Shown: positions 35,111-48,372, counted from the stretch's first letter. The stretch: DNA of 64,000 nucleotides from Incurvaria masculella (GCA_946894095.1 OX335652.1:6533001-6597000); one strand, 5' to 3'. Program-made: numbers and translations. The notes: a model not told the origin generated them from the sequence alone.

Positions 35111-35503
35111 CAAATAGGCCTGCTATACTGCGCTCATTATACAGTGGCTATTATAAGAATAGATCTTATCATATCTAGTCACTAGAAGAAAGTGTTTGCA
35201 CTTTGAAGTAGATGTCCACACAAAGGTGGATTATCCCTAAGGATAACTAGGCACGTGCCTAGGGGCGCGAGGTTGCAAAGGGGCGCTCGCGTGGTAATTT
35301 CAGTCACTTGGCCGAATAAAACGTCGTTAGATAGTGGTATGAAATGCAGCTAAACTTAAGATTTAATCACTGTTCACCCAGCGAGTTAATGGCGAGTCAA
35401 GTGTAATGATACAATTTCTTGTTCTTTCTAAGTTGGAGATCTTGGGGTTGAATTCGAATGACAGCTGCTAACTTCCATAATCATATTATCTGACTCACTG
35501 TCA

Positions 35504-35706
35504 AATCCGTCCGTCTGTCACAGGGCAGTATCTCATGAACCGTAATAGGTAGGCAGCTCACAGAGTGTGTATTTATTTTAGCGCTATAACAACAAATAGG
35601 TAAAATATAACTACAAGTACAAAAAACGTGATTTTTTTGTGTTAAATCTAGTACGATGGTATGGAACCCTTCGTGTGCGAGTCCGACTCGCACTTGGCCT
35701 GTTTTG
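35504..35706 (+). repeat. GTTCCGTACC element, copy 15 (5' truncated)
   Basis: Starts in the (CCGT) tract and ends CACTTGGCCTGTTTTG, ~57 bp before a Popeye exon. Confidence 0.8.
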
Positions 35707-35763
35707 TACTATGTTATTCTTAACATTAAGAATGTTTTTAGACCTAGCGAAATTTGTTTGCAG

Positions 35764-35899
35764 GTGAGCGAGACGATGGCCGCGAGTAATGGGCATCTCC
35801 CTAACAGCTACGAAGAGGGCGAGGATAAGCCCATGCTGGTGGTGAAGAAATCGGGTGATGGGCCCGGCATCACCGCTTTGCTCAACCGGCAGTTGCAAG
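35764..35899 (+). CDS. bves: Popeye-domain protein, fourth exon in window
   Basis: Acceptor TTTGCAG, donor CAAG/GTACCA. 136 nt, phase 0 in, phase 1 out. It reads VSETMAASNGHLPNSYEEG, an acidic patch, then MLVVKKSG and ITALLNRQLQ. This is the tail after the Popeye domain, which is variable in the family. If the donor were not used, translation would stop three codons later (TAA at 35911-35913), giving a short alternative C-terminus. Confidence 0.8.
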
Positions 35900-35913
35900 G
35901 TACCATTCATTAA

Positions 35914-37787
35914 CTTTGCTGCCAGCTATGATATCACCATCTACCATCGGTTCCATTTTGCAGTATTTTGAATTCGCTTCTACTGTTATCTGTAATGTGA
36001 TATGTACAGCCAGAGGACATATCATTACCACTTTGGACACATTTTAAACCGAAACTAGTGATCTGGGTGAGGAAGGGATGTCTGACTGGTTACTCCCATC
36101 AAATCTCGTATACGAGAAAATAATCACTTTTTTTCTACAAGTAATGCAAAAAAAACTGAATACCTATAAAGAAAAACCTCTTTAGCTTGATGCAAGAGGG
36201 GGAAAGGTAACCGTGGGTGAGTCTCTTTCATATCGTTAAAGTTGTAATAGACGTAAACTCGAGATGTCTTTCCGTGATATGGACATCGACCTTTGATAGA
36301 AAGGGAACGTTTTTTTTCTCTATTTTAGTAGAACAACCTTTGGTTTAATATGTGACATAGCTTCCTCTGCCTCATTTCTTCTCTTTTTTTTATTTGTTCC
36401 TCCTGTGGACGAAGACATCGAACACCAGTAACTATCGGTCGACTATGACCGAATACCACTCCTGCTTCTGTATACTTACTTGTCCTTATATTGAGGGCCC
36501 AAATATGTAACTAGTTTAGATATTATCTTTAACAGATTTGACCGAGATAACAGTGCATTTAGAGATATGTATGTATTTAAAATTTGTTACCAACCAATTT
36601 GTGCACTGCAAAATGGAATCGGATCGTAAATGTATATTAGATTATATGAATTTTTTATTCTGAATGTAAAAGATATGTGAAACTTTGCTTGCTACTAATA
36701 TTTTCCCCGCCAAACTAATTTTAGTTGTTTGGAAACCAAATATCTCCACAGACTCAATTATTTATTTTTTACCTTTATAGTTTTAAATAGTAATTTCTTA
36801 AAAGAAACCAATTCCGTTTGCATGTTCATAAAATGTATTATTCTGATAATAGATTTACATATCCTAGTCAATCTCTTTTGTATTTTTTTATTAAAATGGC
36901 GGTAAAAATGTTTTATTCAATTTAATAAAAAGTATGTAGTCGTACATAGATTTGAAGTGGCTTGTCGAATTTACAGCTAGTGTGTATGTAGATGAGCTAA
37001 TATTATTGTTTAAATAATCTCTAGCACATCAAATGAACTGATTCAGTAAAAACCATAATTTCGTCTGCATCTGTGAGCCCCTCTGTGAAGACACAAGTTT
37101 GATAGCGCTCACTATATTTGATTGTGAGATGAATTGTTTAAAAATGCTGTTTTAGATATGCTTCATTATCCGCTAATATTTTTGAATATTGTGCTGTCTG
37201 GTAGAACATTGGCTTAATACCATTAAAAACATACTTTTAAACAGTACTGGCCATATTATTTATAACAATTATCTGATTAACTATCCACTGTGTGACTACT
37301 CATACACTCAAATTTTAAACAAAAGAAATTTGGCCCGAAATTACCGATTTGCACACAAATCGAAAAGATTAACTGTCATGTCAATTTCAATTGAACTGTC
37401 AATAATGATACATTGGAAACCAAGAAATCGTGCAGAAGACCCAGGCGACGAACCAAAATTGGAAGTTGTATTCTTGTAAAACTTTTTGTTGCACTGCTTT
37501 ACTATGAATATCTGATGGGTGCAACTGTTCAGTACATTTTGCATTAGAAGTGTACGCAGAGATCAGAGTTTAATTAATATGGCTGTATGTTTACATTACT
37601 GGTTCAAATTCTTACCAGGCAGCGCAACGTTGGGAATCAATTGTAAAAACATTTATACAAATACACAGTTTTCCCCCGATAGCGGAGAATGAAGGATGTC
37701 GCCACATTTGTATGTGCATTGATGTTGTGCGCTTGTCCGTTATCGTTTCCATTTTGTGTTATTTCGTTGTCTGTTTGTCGTGGCTAG
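35914..37787. other. Intron, no feature seen
   Basis: AT-rich; an open frame at 37189-37479 has no domain or splice context. Confidence 0.4.
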
Positions 37788-37923
37788 AAGAGCATGCGCC
37801 CTTGCTCGGCGGCGTCGGCGGCTCGCAGTGTCCCCCCGCCCTCTCGCTCTCCCTCCCCCTCCCCCATCCCCTCGCCCTCGCGCCCCCGCCCGCACCCGCC
37901 GCCCATCCCCTGAGCCCCTGCTG
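37788..37923 (+). CDS. Possible alternative last exon of the Popeye gene
   Basis: After a T-rich tract and GTGGCTAG, a GC-rich stretch is open in the frame required by the phase-1 donor at 35899. It would read EEHAPLLGGVGG, then a Pro/Leu/Ala-rich tail ending at TGA 37921-37923. Phase agreement has a one-in-three chance of being accidental and the tail is low-complexity, so this could be plain GC-rich intron. Confidence 0.35.
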
Positions 37924-40825
37924 ACTTCCCCACCTCCTGCGGCTTGTGCGCTCCTAGTACATCATACCTCAGCTTAGGTTTCTCCGTATTCGACGTCCCA
38001 TTTGCAATTTCATAAACGAAAATGCAAAATTATATATAAAGCCCTTGCCAGTTTAGTTATGTAAATATATTATTAGATTGCGTACCTTTGCATCTCATCT
38101 TGTGCCTTTTTTATTGATAAAAAATCTCAAAACTTAATTTCATTCATTCTTTGTATCATCTCTTAATTTGCCATTTTGCAAGGATTTGTAGATTTTTTAG
38201 ATAACTCCTAGTCATTAATGTAATGAGCCTTCTCTAACCGCCTTCGTTATTTCAAATGCTTGTTAAAATCATGTCTATCTTGTGAGAAAAGTTTCAGACT
38301 TACATAACCAACCAGACGGATAGAGTATGCTTTAAACAGTATAGTAATGCTTTAATTAAAATTGTTACCTTTAAAATTAGTACTAATGTTAAAGTAGTGA
38401 ATGAAAAGGCAAATTAATTAATTTTTAATAAATATTTTCCAATAAGGAAACCCATATCCTGTCTCCTTATTCCTGAACTCTGTCCGAAGATAAAACCCAG
38501 AGGAATTCCAACAACAGCAACAGGTAAACATTTTTATTTTAAAATTAATTTCAAAATTTTTATTAATTTTCACCTGTAATTTTCGAATAATAACGAAATC
38601 CTCACCAGTGACACCATTCGTTTTTTTATTATTTTATGTATACATCTTACAACTGTTTTGTGTATGTTGAACATATTATTAACAAAATAACCTTATTAAT
38701 ATGCATTGTCACATATTCTTAAAAAAATAGTTTCTTGCAACATGTTCTAGATCGATAGCGCACGGAGTAGCTTCCGACTAGCTAGTCAATGGATTTATGT
38801 TGACACACATAACATTTTGTTCCTTTCAAAGTGCTGCCACGGATCCCAAATTACTATTTCTGTGGTAAGACACCAAGCAGTTCATATTCGTGTGCCTTTC
38901 TGCCATGCTCACCTATTTTTTTTTACTGCAGTTGGGCTCAATGTGATGTTACATATACCTATATATGTATGCTTGTTATGTTATATGAGTCTCGATTGAA
39001 GTAATACCTTAATTAAAAAAATACAGCAACGATGGTAGATTAAGAGGGGAAATGAGGCACCTGCGTGCTACAGGCCAAGAGGATTACCTGTAACACCCCT
39101 GTGTGAATAATAAAGTTGAGCTGAATTTACATTCATGCGTTTGTTAAAGCAAAATGTTTTTTTCTGAAGAAATATTATTGCTTTGTTTGACCTGTAGATA
39201 ACGCCTGTTGTCTTTTGAAGACCGTGGGTCCGAATCCCAGTGTATGCACCTCTTTATTTCTTAACTACTCCATGGTTCGGAACGCATGCAAAACCTTAGA
39301 TCTCCTTCTGATCGGGTTGTACCAATGCTATCGGAATCGGCAATCAAATATTGTCTGTGTTTTTTTTTTCAGTTTAATGTCGCCAGGCTCCTAACTCCTT
39401 CTAGTATGTTGGGTGTTCATCTAATACATATGTCATCACTATCTAATTTCATTAAAATAAATAAAATAATATTTATACTAGATATACCGCTACTACCTAC
39501 AAATTTATCCCAATGAACATCTCAAACACCAAAAGGTCGGCTGAAAGAAATCGCTTCGAGGGATAAGCCTGCCTTTGCGCCTCACGTATTATGTTGTCAT
39601 TGCACTTTACTTTCTGTAGTAAATTGTTATTTTGGGGCGTGATAAAGAATTTTCAATAATCAATATTTCCAAAACAAATTTCTGTACATTTGAATAATTG
39701 CAAAACAGAAAAAAATGTACATGTTGCGCTTAAGTGATTATAAAAAAGCACAAAAAATGTTGTACGCGCCCTTAGAGATGTTCTTTATAGTTCAAGCCAA
39801 GCACATCGCTTCATCCTTAAAAAAATATTACAGTACCTGGCAGAAAATAATTCACCTTGGACCCAACGTTCAATGTCCATTATTTACCTCCGGGTACTGT
39901 ACATTAGAGAAATATGTACATAAGTATGAGCATCTTGGACACTACTGCACGCGAGGCTCATGGGACTTGGTGTGATTTAACAAGTTATATAAGGCTTGTA
40001 TAGGTTTTCTCCGTTCTTTCGTTTTTCTTGATTTGTTTCGTCCACACTGGGTAATCATCGCTTTGAAGGTTTCAAAAATGTTCTTTATCATTTAAACTAT
40101 GTAGCTTTTTGCTCAAGCCAAAAGTGTAATATACTTTTGCCAAATTTTACAATGCTTTTCATTGTTTTCAGCAGTTTTGCTGAGTATTATGAATACATTT
40201 CACTTTTTGATTATGCTATAAAAAGTTGTTTTGCACCAATTTCAAAATTCGGCAAGCCAAGTGATAAGCTTATTGCTTACATTAGAAACTGTTGTATGAA
40301 AGTTTTCATTATTTCGTTTTGTCCGTAATCTCGCAAATCTGATTATCTTAGTTGACATGGACGATGACTTCATGACTTATACCTGTTACATTAAATTGTA
40401 TTAATGTTAAAATTAAACGTAGGAGAAAAACAAAACTCATTCTCCCAATGAGGCACAGACCCAAACCGCCAGGCCATGAACACATTTTAAAACAAAACAA
40501 AACATTTCAATAGAAATTTATAAATATTTAACATTCAAATAGAATACTGTGGCCTGTACAAACATTGCTTCATCGCTCACTAAGGCACTCGAACCGGAAC
40601 GCTTTCTCACGCAACACATGTCCTAATGCTCACCTATTGTGGATTTAATATGCAGTCTAATAAATAGTAATAGTAATAATAAAATACTGATGACATTAAT
40701 CTTCCACAAAATTTATTGTTCTATTAGCATGTTGAGGTGAGATCAAACTAACCACAATTGGTTGTCGCTTGCAAAGATGTAGTAATTACTGTAAAAATTG
40801 CCAGAAATTACAAGTATACCTGCGC
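37924..40825. other. AT-rich stretch; one possible microexon at 38489-38522
   Basis: A 34-nt segment between TGTCCGAAG and CAACAG/GTAAAC has good splice borders, but using it breaks the frame of the best last exon. A B-box-like GGGTCCGAATCCCAG at ~39228 could be a SINE relic. Otherwise nothing seen. Confidence 0.35.
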
Positions 40826-41730
40826 ATAAAATGTATGGGAGGATCATTTTAAACCATAGAACAAATGTTATTGACCTTTTTTGGTCGATTTTATTATAAA
40901 TTCATTTGTTTTTTCAGACTCAATTAATATTAGATGTATGTATCTTGGATAGTTTTTAGTTTGGAAATATTAACTACTGTGTATTAACTAAAGATTTTCA
41001 TTTTGAATTTATATTTTTACGTTGGCTATTTTTTGCTCGAACCAATATTTGTAAGTAACGCTAAAGATCTAATCATAAGTTCTTTCTGACGTATCCAAGT
41101 GTGCAAAGTCACCATAAGGAAAAAAATTAATAAAATGAAATAAAAACAAAATATTAAAATACACCCCAAATATGACTGGGAACATATCGTTATCGTTTGG
41201 AACATAAACCTGTTAACACCTGTTCAATAAAATACGCAGAAATAACGAGTTCCAGATTCACATAATGTGTATATAGGTACAGTGTATACAGGTACATACA
41301 CTTCTGGGTAAGAGCAAATATAAGCAGTCATAAAAGTTTTGAATTGGCCCAGCAATAGTTAGCCAGACTGAATAATATTAACACAGAAAACGTTAATAAA
41401 ACCAAATCTTGACAAATTTTATCCTAACCTAACCCTTAATATGGGTCGAGTATACATATGTACATCGGGAGGACCATTTTAAGCCAAGCATCAAAATGTT
41501 ATTGACCTTTTTTGCCCCAAATATGACTTGGTAATCATTTAGCACATAAACCTATTCAATCATTTACCAGCTCGCAGAAATAACGAGTTCCACATTCACA
41601 AAATGTGTATGTAGGTACACACACCCATATACTTCTGGGTAAGGGAAAAAAAGAAGCAGTCAAAAATTGTTGACTTGGTCCAGCAATAGTTAGCCAGACT
41701 GAAGAATATAAACACAGGAAAAAATTGTCA
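40826..41730 (+). repeat. Diverged tandem duplication before the last Popeye exon
   Basis: Blocks at 40826-40890 and 41161-41400 recur in the same order at 41454-41517 and 41513-41730: GGAGGA.CATTTTAA, ATGTTATTGACCTTTTTT, CCCCAAATATGACT, AGAAATAACGAGTTCC and CAGCAATAGTTAGCCAGACT. The first copy holds ~270 bp that the second lacks. Confidence 0.7.
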
Positions 41731-41788
41731 CCAAATTCTTATATTGAGTAGTTCGTCCTAACCCTAATACAGGACAAAATGTTGGCAG

Positions 41789-41853
41789 CGGGCGACCCCA
41801 ACGCGTGGCGACTGGGCCGGATCGAGGAGGCCGAGCATGAGACCCCGGTGTGA
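41789..41853 (+). CDS. bves: Probable last exon of the Popeye-domain protein
   Basis: Acceptor TGTTGGCAG at 41780-41788. Taking the phase-1 base from the exon ending at 35899, it reads A, then GDPNAWRLGRIEEAEHETPV and stop TGA (41851-41853). The charged, non-repetitive tail and GC-rich codons look coding. An acceptor 16 bp upstream (ATACAG) would keep the same frame only with a phase-0 partner, which I do not find. GC-rich 3' UTR follows. Final -TPV could be a PDZ-type end, but that is speculation. Confidence 0.55.
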
Positions 41854-44459
41854 GGGCAGCGCGCGGGGGCTGGCTTCAGGCCCGCGCCCCCGCACCGCCG
41901 ACCCCGCCACTGAGCACCCGCCGCCGCCGCCGTCTTACTCTGCAGCGCGACCGACGTCTTATGCTAATCGAGTGGCGCCACAGACTTGTATTACTTATTC
42001 GTTTATTTGCTGCAAGTCAGTGTTCGTGAAATACGTGGTGACGGTGTGTGCATAGTGTGCAATGTTTGCAGATGTACGTCTTTCGAGAAAACTTGAAAAT
42101 ACTACATTTTTAACCTGAAATATTTGGTAACCAAAATTATTTTGTCGATTGCTTGCAAGTTTTATTCAGTTTGAGATACAGCACCACTGTTGCAAATTTG
42201 TGCACACTTTGGCAGATTTTTCTCATTCTTCGCTTTTGTTCACTTTATGAATGGAGCAGTTACAAGATTTGTTAATTATTTTATGTTTCTAAAGATATCA
42301 CATGAGGATGGTAATTATTTTGGCCAGGATTAATTGAGTAAAAAGAAACCTTGTACACAGAGATATGTCCTTTATTTTGTATTTCAGCAACTGTGGTTTA
42401 CACACATATAATAATGTTATTGAAATAAAAAACAATGTACCAGCGTCGGGACGTCTTGATTTTTTGTATTTTTCTGATGGAAGCAAAGTCTTTCTATGCT
42501 TGTACCTAAACTGACATTTAATTGCAATGCAATTTTACATGTATATTTGTTAAGTTGGGTGCTGCCCAAAGCTCGTACATTGGATGCAATATTTATGGTT
42601 ATTTCACATCAAGAGCAGGGTATAGAAATTGAGGACAGAACAGTGGGCGTTAAAATTTTTGGCAGCTCTGTCGCAGAATAATATAAAATCATTAATCAAT
42701 GACAATAGTGGAGCTACTATGTAACACTGTAACTATACTTAAATCTTTTGGAAAGGTCACACCCGTCCAATATGGGTGATTTCATATTCACAGCAACATT
42801 GACTTTTATCAGACCGTACTTAAACAAGTTGCAAGCACACATATTTACGGATCAGATTATGTTTAGATGTTTTATGACTGATATTTCAATAGTTTACCTA
42901 TCTCACCTAGTGTAGTTTTTAAAGTGTTTTGTTGAATAATTTTCCCAATGCAATTTTGATAACATGTAATTGATGACAGCAATAATAATGTCTGCAATGT
43001 ATTGGAAATGGAAAAAGCGTGCTATCTAAGTCTATATGTTATGTTTATTGAGAGTAGAAAAGGAACAAGTGGACTGGACTTAGACTGTTTTTTTTTTGTT
43101 TTTAATGATAAATGCACTTCTATGTTCCACAAAGTTTAATTCCCTTCTGTCATCCTATTACAAACAGCACAATTTTGGAAACAATTAAATGTATTTTTAT
43201 TTGTTTTGCAGTGATAAAATATACATAAAAATACTCATTTTCTGTTCGTTATACTCAATAAATATTTTCGTGGTTTAGGAATAGGAAACTTTCCATTAAT
43301 AAAATCTCAGTGTGGGTAGAACATGTCCAGGGATTTTTGACTGTCAAGTTAGTAGGCATTTCTAATTCCATTTTTTATACTTTTCTAAAAATTTAAGATG
43401 TTTACAGTTTTTTTTTCTTAGTTATATTTTATTAGAATATTGTTTTTGTGTATCTACACATCTTATATTTTTTTGTAAACTCAATTAAGTTTTGCATGCT
43501 CTTATTTTGTTCCACAGAAAACTCTTTAAAAAAAACCGAAATAGAAAGTGACCTTTAAAGTTCTAAATAATGTTAAATTCTCCTCGGGTGCAGAAGTTCA
43601 GTAGGCTTATAATATAGAGTATAATAAGTAGATAGATTAACATGGATGAAAATTATTATATGGAATTATAAAGTGGTACATATGTATAATAGTTATATAT
43701 TTTTTACATAGTGACATGATTCAATGTATTATAAATTTTACTGCCAAGATTAAGAAAAGTAGAGAACTTTATGTAAATATAACAGGATTGGTATTTTTGT
43801 CTATGCATATGAGACACACATCAAATGTATTTAATAAAAATGCATATTATTTGTAAGTATGTATATAATTTATAATAATACATGCATACCATAGGCTTTA
43901 AACTTGGAATGGCCTTTTTCTTCGGAATCCGTAGGTATTTTTACAGTCGGAGGATTCATTCAAAACATACGCTCTTTGCACTAAGATGTTTTTGTATGCA
44001 TACATTTCTCGGCTAATATCGGCCGAATCAAAATTCATAGGTTAATAAAAGGTATGAGTACATATTATGCAATGTGGCATGGAATCTTAAAAATTCTTAA
44101 ATACATGTTTTTTCTGGCATTTATGTACTTAGATGTATATTGGATTCCATATCTATTCCATTGTGACTCATGGTCACACTTGATACTGTGTAATGATGAC
44201 CCGATACACCAAACTGTGAACCCACCTCAAAGATGTGTTATTTATTTACCGGTTCAAATTTATTTTCTCATTCTCTTTTGCTTAACTTGTCAGACCAGTC
44301 ATGTACATTTATGCGCCAAGTGGTTGAATAAGTTGAAAGATTGGAATAATGTCGATTCTTAATGTATGTAACGGTATTATTTTGCATTGATTAAAAAAAG
44401 TTATGGTTACAATGAATAGCTTGCAGTTGAGTGGCTTTCTGGACCACTCGGCGCTGTCA
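41854..44459. other. Probable Popeye 3' UTR and AT-rich intergenic DNA
   Basis: GC-rich to ~42050, then AT-rich. AATAAA occurs at 42423 and 43256 and could serve as a poly(A) signal. Short open frames only. Confidence 0.35.
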
Positions 44460-44463
44460 TATA

Positions 44464-46625
44464 CAGGGTGTCCCGTAAGTAGTGGATCAAACGAATAGTG
44501 GGGATAGAAGAGGTCAGTGCCTATCAGAAACACCTACTTTAGATTCTAAGTCATTCCTAGTTTAGAAGTAATTTATTTATTTCTGATTATTTTTAAATTT
44601 TCAGAATGTAAAATAAAAAAAAGATGTTTAAAAAATAGTTCATAACTTTTTCTAATTTTTATTTAAATTTATTGTTGCCGAATATCTTACCTTTTTAATA
44701 AAAATACATTTGCATCTAACTAATACATTATTTTAAATTTTAAATATGTTTTTCGTAAAAAGTTTCAAATTTCAATAAATTCAACGCTAATTCCAACATT
44801 CCTGGTGCAAAAAAAATGTACTACCAAAAGTTTGCCCATAATATCAAAAACTTGTACACTTTATTCCGCTTTTAAAAAGGTATAATAACCCGCACTTCCC
44901 TTTAACAAAATCTTTTTTCAAGTGAACAACCGAAATGAGTGGTAATCTTCGAAAAATCTGACTGCATGAAATGCAAAAAAATAATACCTAATATTGTGGT
45001 GTTAATCAATTTCCAGAGGGAAGACCTAGAGCTGTAGACGAAGATCGGGTGCTCGATTTGGCATTAGATGATCCTGGTACAAGCGTTCGTCGAATTTCGA
45101 GACGCCTCGGTATCCCGAAAACCACAGTGCATCGCATCTTGAGACGTAACAACCTTCACCCGTACCACGTGCAACGCGTTCAAGCTCTATTACCTGCCGA
45201 CTATCCACGCAGAGTAAACTTTTGTAGAGAAATGCTGCATCGAATACGAGACGACCCACTTTTTTTTAATTCCATTTTATGGAGCGATGAGTCTTCTTTT
45301 AAAAGGATTGGCGTATTCAACATACATAACCTTCATCAGTGGGCAGTAGTTAATCCACACGTCATAAGGGATGATCGATTCCAGTACAAATTTGGAGTTA
45401 ATTTATGGGCTGGCATATTAAACAGCACAGTAATTGGACCGTTCGAACTTCCAGCACGGCTCACTGGCGCACGCTATCTTCATTTCCTTCGAAATGATTT
45501 AGTTGGACTTCTACAAGATGTTCCCCAAGATATCCAAGATAGAATGTGGCTGCAGCATGACGGAGCTCCCGCTCATAATTCGCGCATTGTAAGAGAATAT
45601 CTTAATCAGACATACCCCAATCGATGGATTGGGAGGGGAGGAACTTTACACTGGCCACCGCGCTCACCGGATCTGAACCCATTAGATTATTTCCTGTGGG
45701 GATATTTTAAAGAAGCAGTGTATGAAAAGGAAAATTTGAATGAGCTAGAGTTACGACAAAAATTACAAGCAACAGCTGGTATCGTAAAAAATAACCATCG
45801 TGCGCTGAGAATATTGAGAATAAATTTTATTAGAAGATGTCGGTTGTGCATTCGGGTTGGTGGGACAAATTTTGAGCACTTGTTGTAGTCGATGAATAAA
45901 TGGATTAGAGAACAGGCATTTTTGTTTTTATTCATAATAAAATCCATTTGAAATTTTGAACTAACAAAATCTATTAAATTTTAATTGCAGGCAAAATAAT
46001 GGTCGATTGTCATGTAAAAATTTGTTTTTACACAAATACCAGTATTTTAAATATTTTCAGAACTATCATCAAGCATACAATAAGTGTCTGATAAACAATA
46101 TTAATATTTCTTAGAATATTGTGCAGTCAGATATTTCGAAAATTACCACTCATTTCGGTTCTTCACTTGAAAAAAATACTTTTTTAAATGAAAGTAAAAT
46201 GGTATTATACTTTTTTAGAAGCGAAATAAAGTGTACAAGTTTTTGATATTATGGGCAAACTTTTGGTAGTACATTTTTTTTGCACCAGGAATGTTGGAAT
46301 TAGCGTTGAATTTATTGAAATTTGAATTTTTTTACGAAAAACATATTTAAAATTTAAAATATTGTATTAGGTAGATGCAAATGTATTTTTATTAAAAAGG
46401 TAAGATATTCGGCAACAATAAATTTAAATAAAAATTAGAAAAAGTTATGAACTTTTTTTAAACATATTTTTTTTATTTTACATTCTGAAAATTTAAAAAT
46501 AATCAGAAATAAATTAATTACTTCTAAACTAGGAATGACTTAGAATCTAAAGTAGGTGTTTCTGATAGGCACTGACCTCTTCTATCCCCACTATTCATTT
46601 GATCCACTACTTACGGGACACCCTG
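44464..46625 (+). mobile_element. Tc1/mariner-class transposon with ~500-bp TIRs
   Basis: Ends CAGGGTGTCCCGTAAGTAG and its complement, flanked by TA (or TATA) at 44460-44463 and 46626-46629. The left arm (44464-44967) and right arm (46123-46625) are inverted copies over ~500 bp with small indels. The only gene between them is the transposase at 45016-45888. Arms this long are unusual for the class. A hairpin-only derivative is at 56371-56916. Confidence 0.9.
45016..45888 (+). CDS. DDD transposase of the mariner/IS630 class, lacking its usual N-terminus
   Basis: The frame opens at 44992 and becomes family-like at GRPRAVDEDRVLDLAL. It then gives a helix-turn-helix region (ISRRLGIPKTTVHRILRR), HPYHVQRVQALLPADYPRR and the catalytic motifs LWSDESSF, LQHDGAPAH and WPPRSPDLNPLDYF. 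By my count 36 residues separate the second and third Asp. All three acidic residues are intact and there is no internal stop or frameshift over ~290 codons. No in-frame ATG exists before the core: the first is deep inside (REMLHRI), and GTG stands at 45049. The family's usual extra N-terminal domain is absent, the left TIR ending just ~40 bp before. So it is either spliced to an upstream exon or unable to start. It cuts and pastes the element in the nucleus if active. Confidence 0.85.
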   Translation, partial: EGRPRAVDEDRVLDLALDDPGTSVRRISRRLGIPKTTVHRILRRNNLHPYHVQRVQALLPADYPRRVNFCREMLHRIRDDPLFFNSILWSDESSFKRIGVFNIHNLHQWAVVNPHVIRDDRFQYKFGVNLWAGILNSTVIGPFELPARLTGARYLHFLRNDLVGLLQDVPQDIQDRMWLQHDGAPAHNSRIVREYLNQTYPNRWIGRGGTLHWPPRSPDLNPLDYFLWGYFKEAVYEKENLNELELRQKLQATAGIVKNNHRALRILRINFIRRCRLCIRVGGTNFEHLL

Positions 46626-46629
46626 TATA

Positions 46630-48372
46630 ATTGTATTCTATCAGAGGGCTAAATGCGAGGAAAACTTAAAATCATATATCTTTTACAATTACCTCTGTCT
46701 GCATACAATTCCATGTTGAGAGTAATGTATGCTCTCTGCTCAACACTTTGTAACACTTTGGCATAATGCATATACTAAAATCGTCTTTTGTGATGATGGT
46801 ATATACCAGTAAAAACTATTCGGAAGTTAACCAAGTAAATCTCGAATGTTTAGTGTATAAAGAACAATAGTTATAGAATCCACCGTATGTGCAATAAAGG
46901 GCTCTGGAATCTATAAAGAAGCTCAATAACCCATAAATGACATCTTGATGAACATCTCGAACAATGTATTCCTCTGTTAATATTCACTCCTCCAAAATCC
47001 TTTTTTTATCAAGTATCAGAAATATGAACAGTGACCAGTAATTTGACGGACTCATTAGCCCCCTGTCTAAAATAAATATATGTTATGGTTAAAGTCCGAA
47101 ATCTTTTTTTCCTTGAAGGTAACTAAGAATTTCAAGATATACCTGAGTCGAGGGCACTAATTTAGAGTTTATGGTAAGAAAAAATTACCTTAACCTATTG
47201 TTTTTTTTTTCGAATTTTTTCTTACAAAAAATAAAAAAAAACATTTTAAAGTTATTTTTTTTTCTTGATATCATCTCTTAATTAAATCACTCATCATGGA
47301 TATAAGTGCAGAAATCCAAAAGACTGCGAGGAAAAAATTATTTCGGTCTTTAACCAACATTGGGCTTTAACCGTAATATATATATTTCATTATCATTACA
47401 GACAAGTTAGTAAAGGCTCCTGATATTATTTATTAAGCTACTTTAATTTTATAATTACTTTCGAGTTTTTCCCCAATTTCTTTTTAATTTTATTTGATTA
47501 TAAATGATATGAAACACTATTATAAAGTAAAAGCATAGATCAAATATGCTTTCATGTTGTATTATAAACTGGAATTGCTGATGCCTTCCCCTGATTTAGT
47601 CCACGCAAATAGTCTGCCTTAATTTGTAAAGAAATATTTAGCGTTGGATTCAAGAATTGAATAGAAATTATGTTTGGTACTATAGTAATGTCAATAAAGA
47701 TGTATGACTAATCAAATCGTTTGATTCAAAACGGTTCTCTACTACTTTTTTCGCGTATGTAAGTGCGACATATGGCGTACGTCAGAAAAAGGCGCCTTAC
47801 AACGTCGACGGGGTTTTAAACTTTCTCAAGGGCCGTGATGGCCGGCGAGGTGCTTCTTCAAATTATGTTTGAAAGACCCCAAGTAGGATAAAACAGGAAC
47901 AAATATAAATTAACAATATTGGCAAAGGTATAGATAGCTAAAGTCATACGACGCACAATATCTAACTAGCGCCATCTCCCGTAACTGCCAGAACTAGTTA
48001 CACCGTCAATAAACTAAGCACGATTTCCAATTTTGCGTAGTGTGTGAAATCGATATTGAAGAATGTAAAGGTAATAAAACGGGGGTGATTTACAATGACG
48101 AAAAAAAGCGATGAATGATTGCAGACAGTCCCTTGTGGTGTTCGGACTTCTGGCGCCGTTGAGGTGAGGTGTTTGGGACTTGGCAAATGCACTTTGCGAT
48201 GCTAACAAGGGATAAGATAATGGTGGCGAAGAAACTGTCTGGCAGAAATTGTCTAAAATGATGAAAAACGAAAACATTTAGAGACATTTAGAGAAGCTCA
48301 ACAAAAAACTGTAAAGTGACAAGCTGTTAAAACAGCAATTGAATTGTTGCATAGACAATAGGATTAGTATTT
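46630..48372. other. No gene seen
   Basis: AT-rich to ~47750. GATGGCCGGCGAGGTGCTTC near 47847 resembles 21120-21140. Open frames of 60-90 codons at 47998-48290 overlap on one strand without motifs. Confidence 0.4.

Noticed and set aside
37189..37479. 96-codon open frame in the Popeye intron
   Set aside because: No ATG context, domain or splice borders; AT-rich codons unlike the neighbouring exons.
38489..38522. 34-nt Popeye microexon
   Set aside because: Splice borders are good, but the phase it leaves (2) does not fit the best downstream last exon; kept only as a remark.
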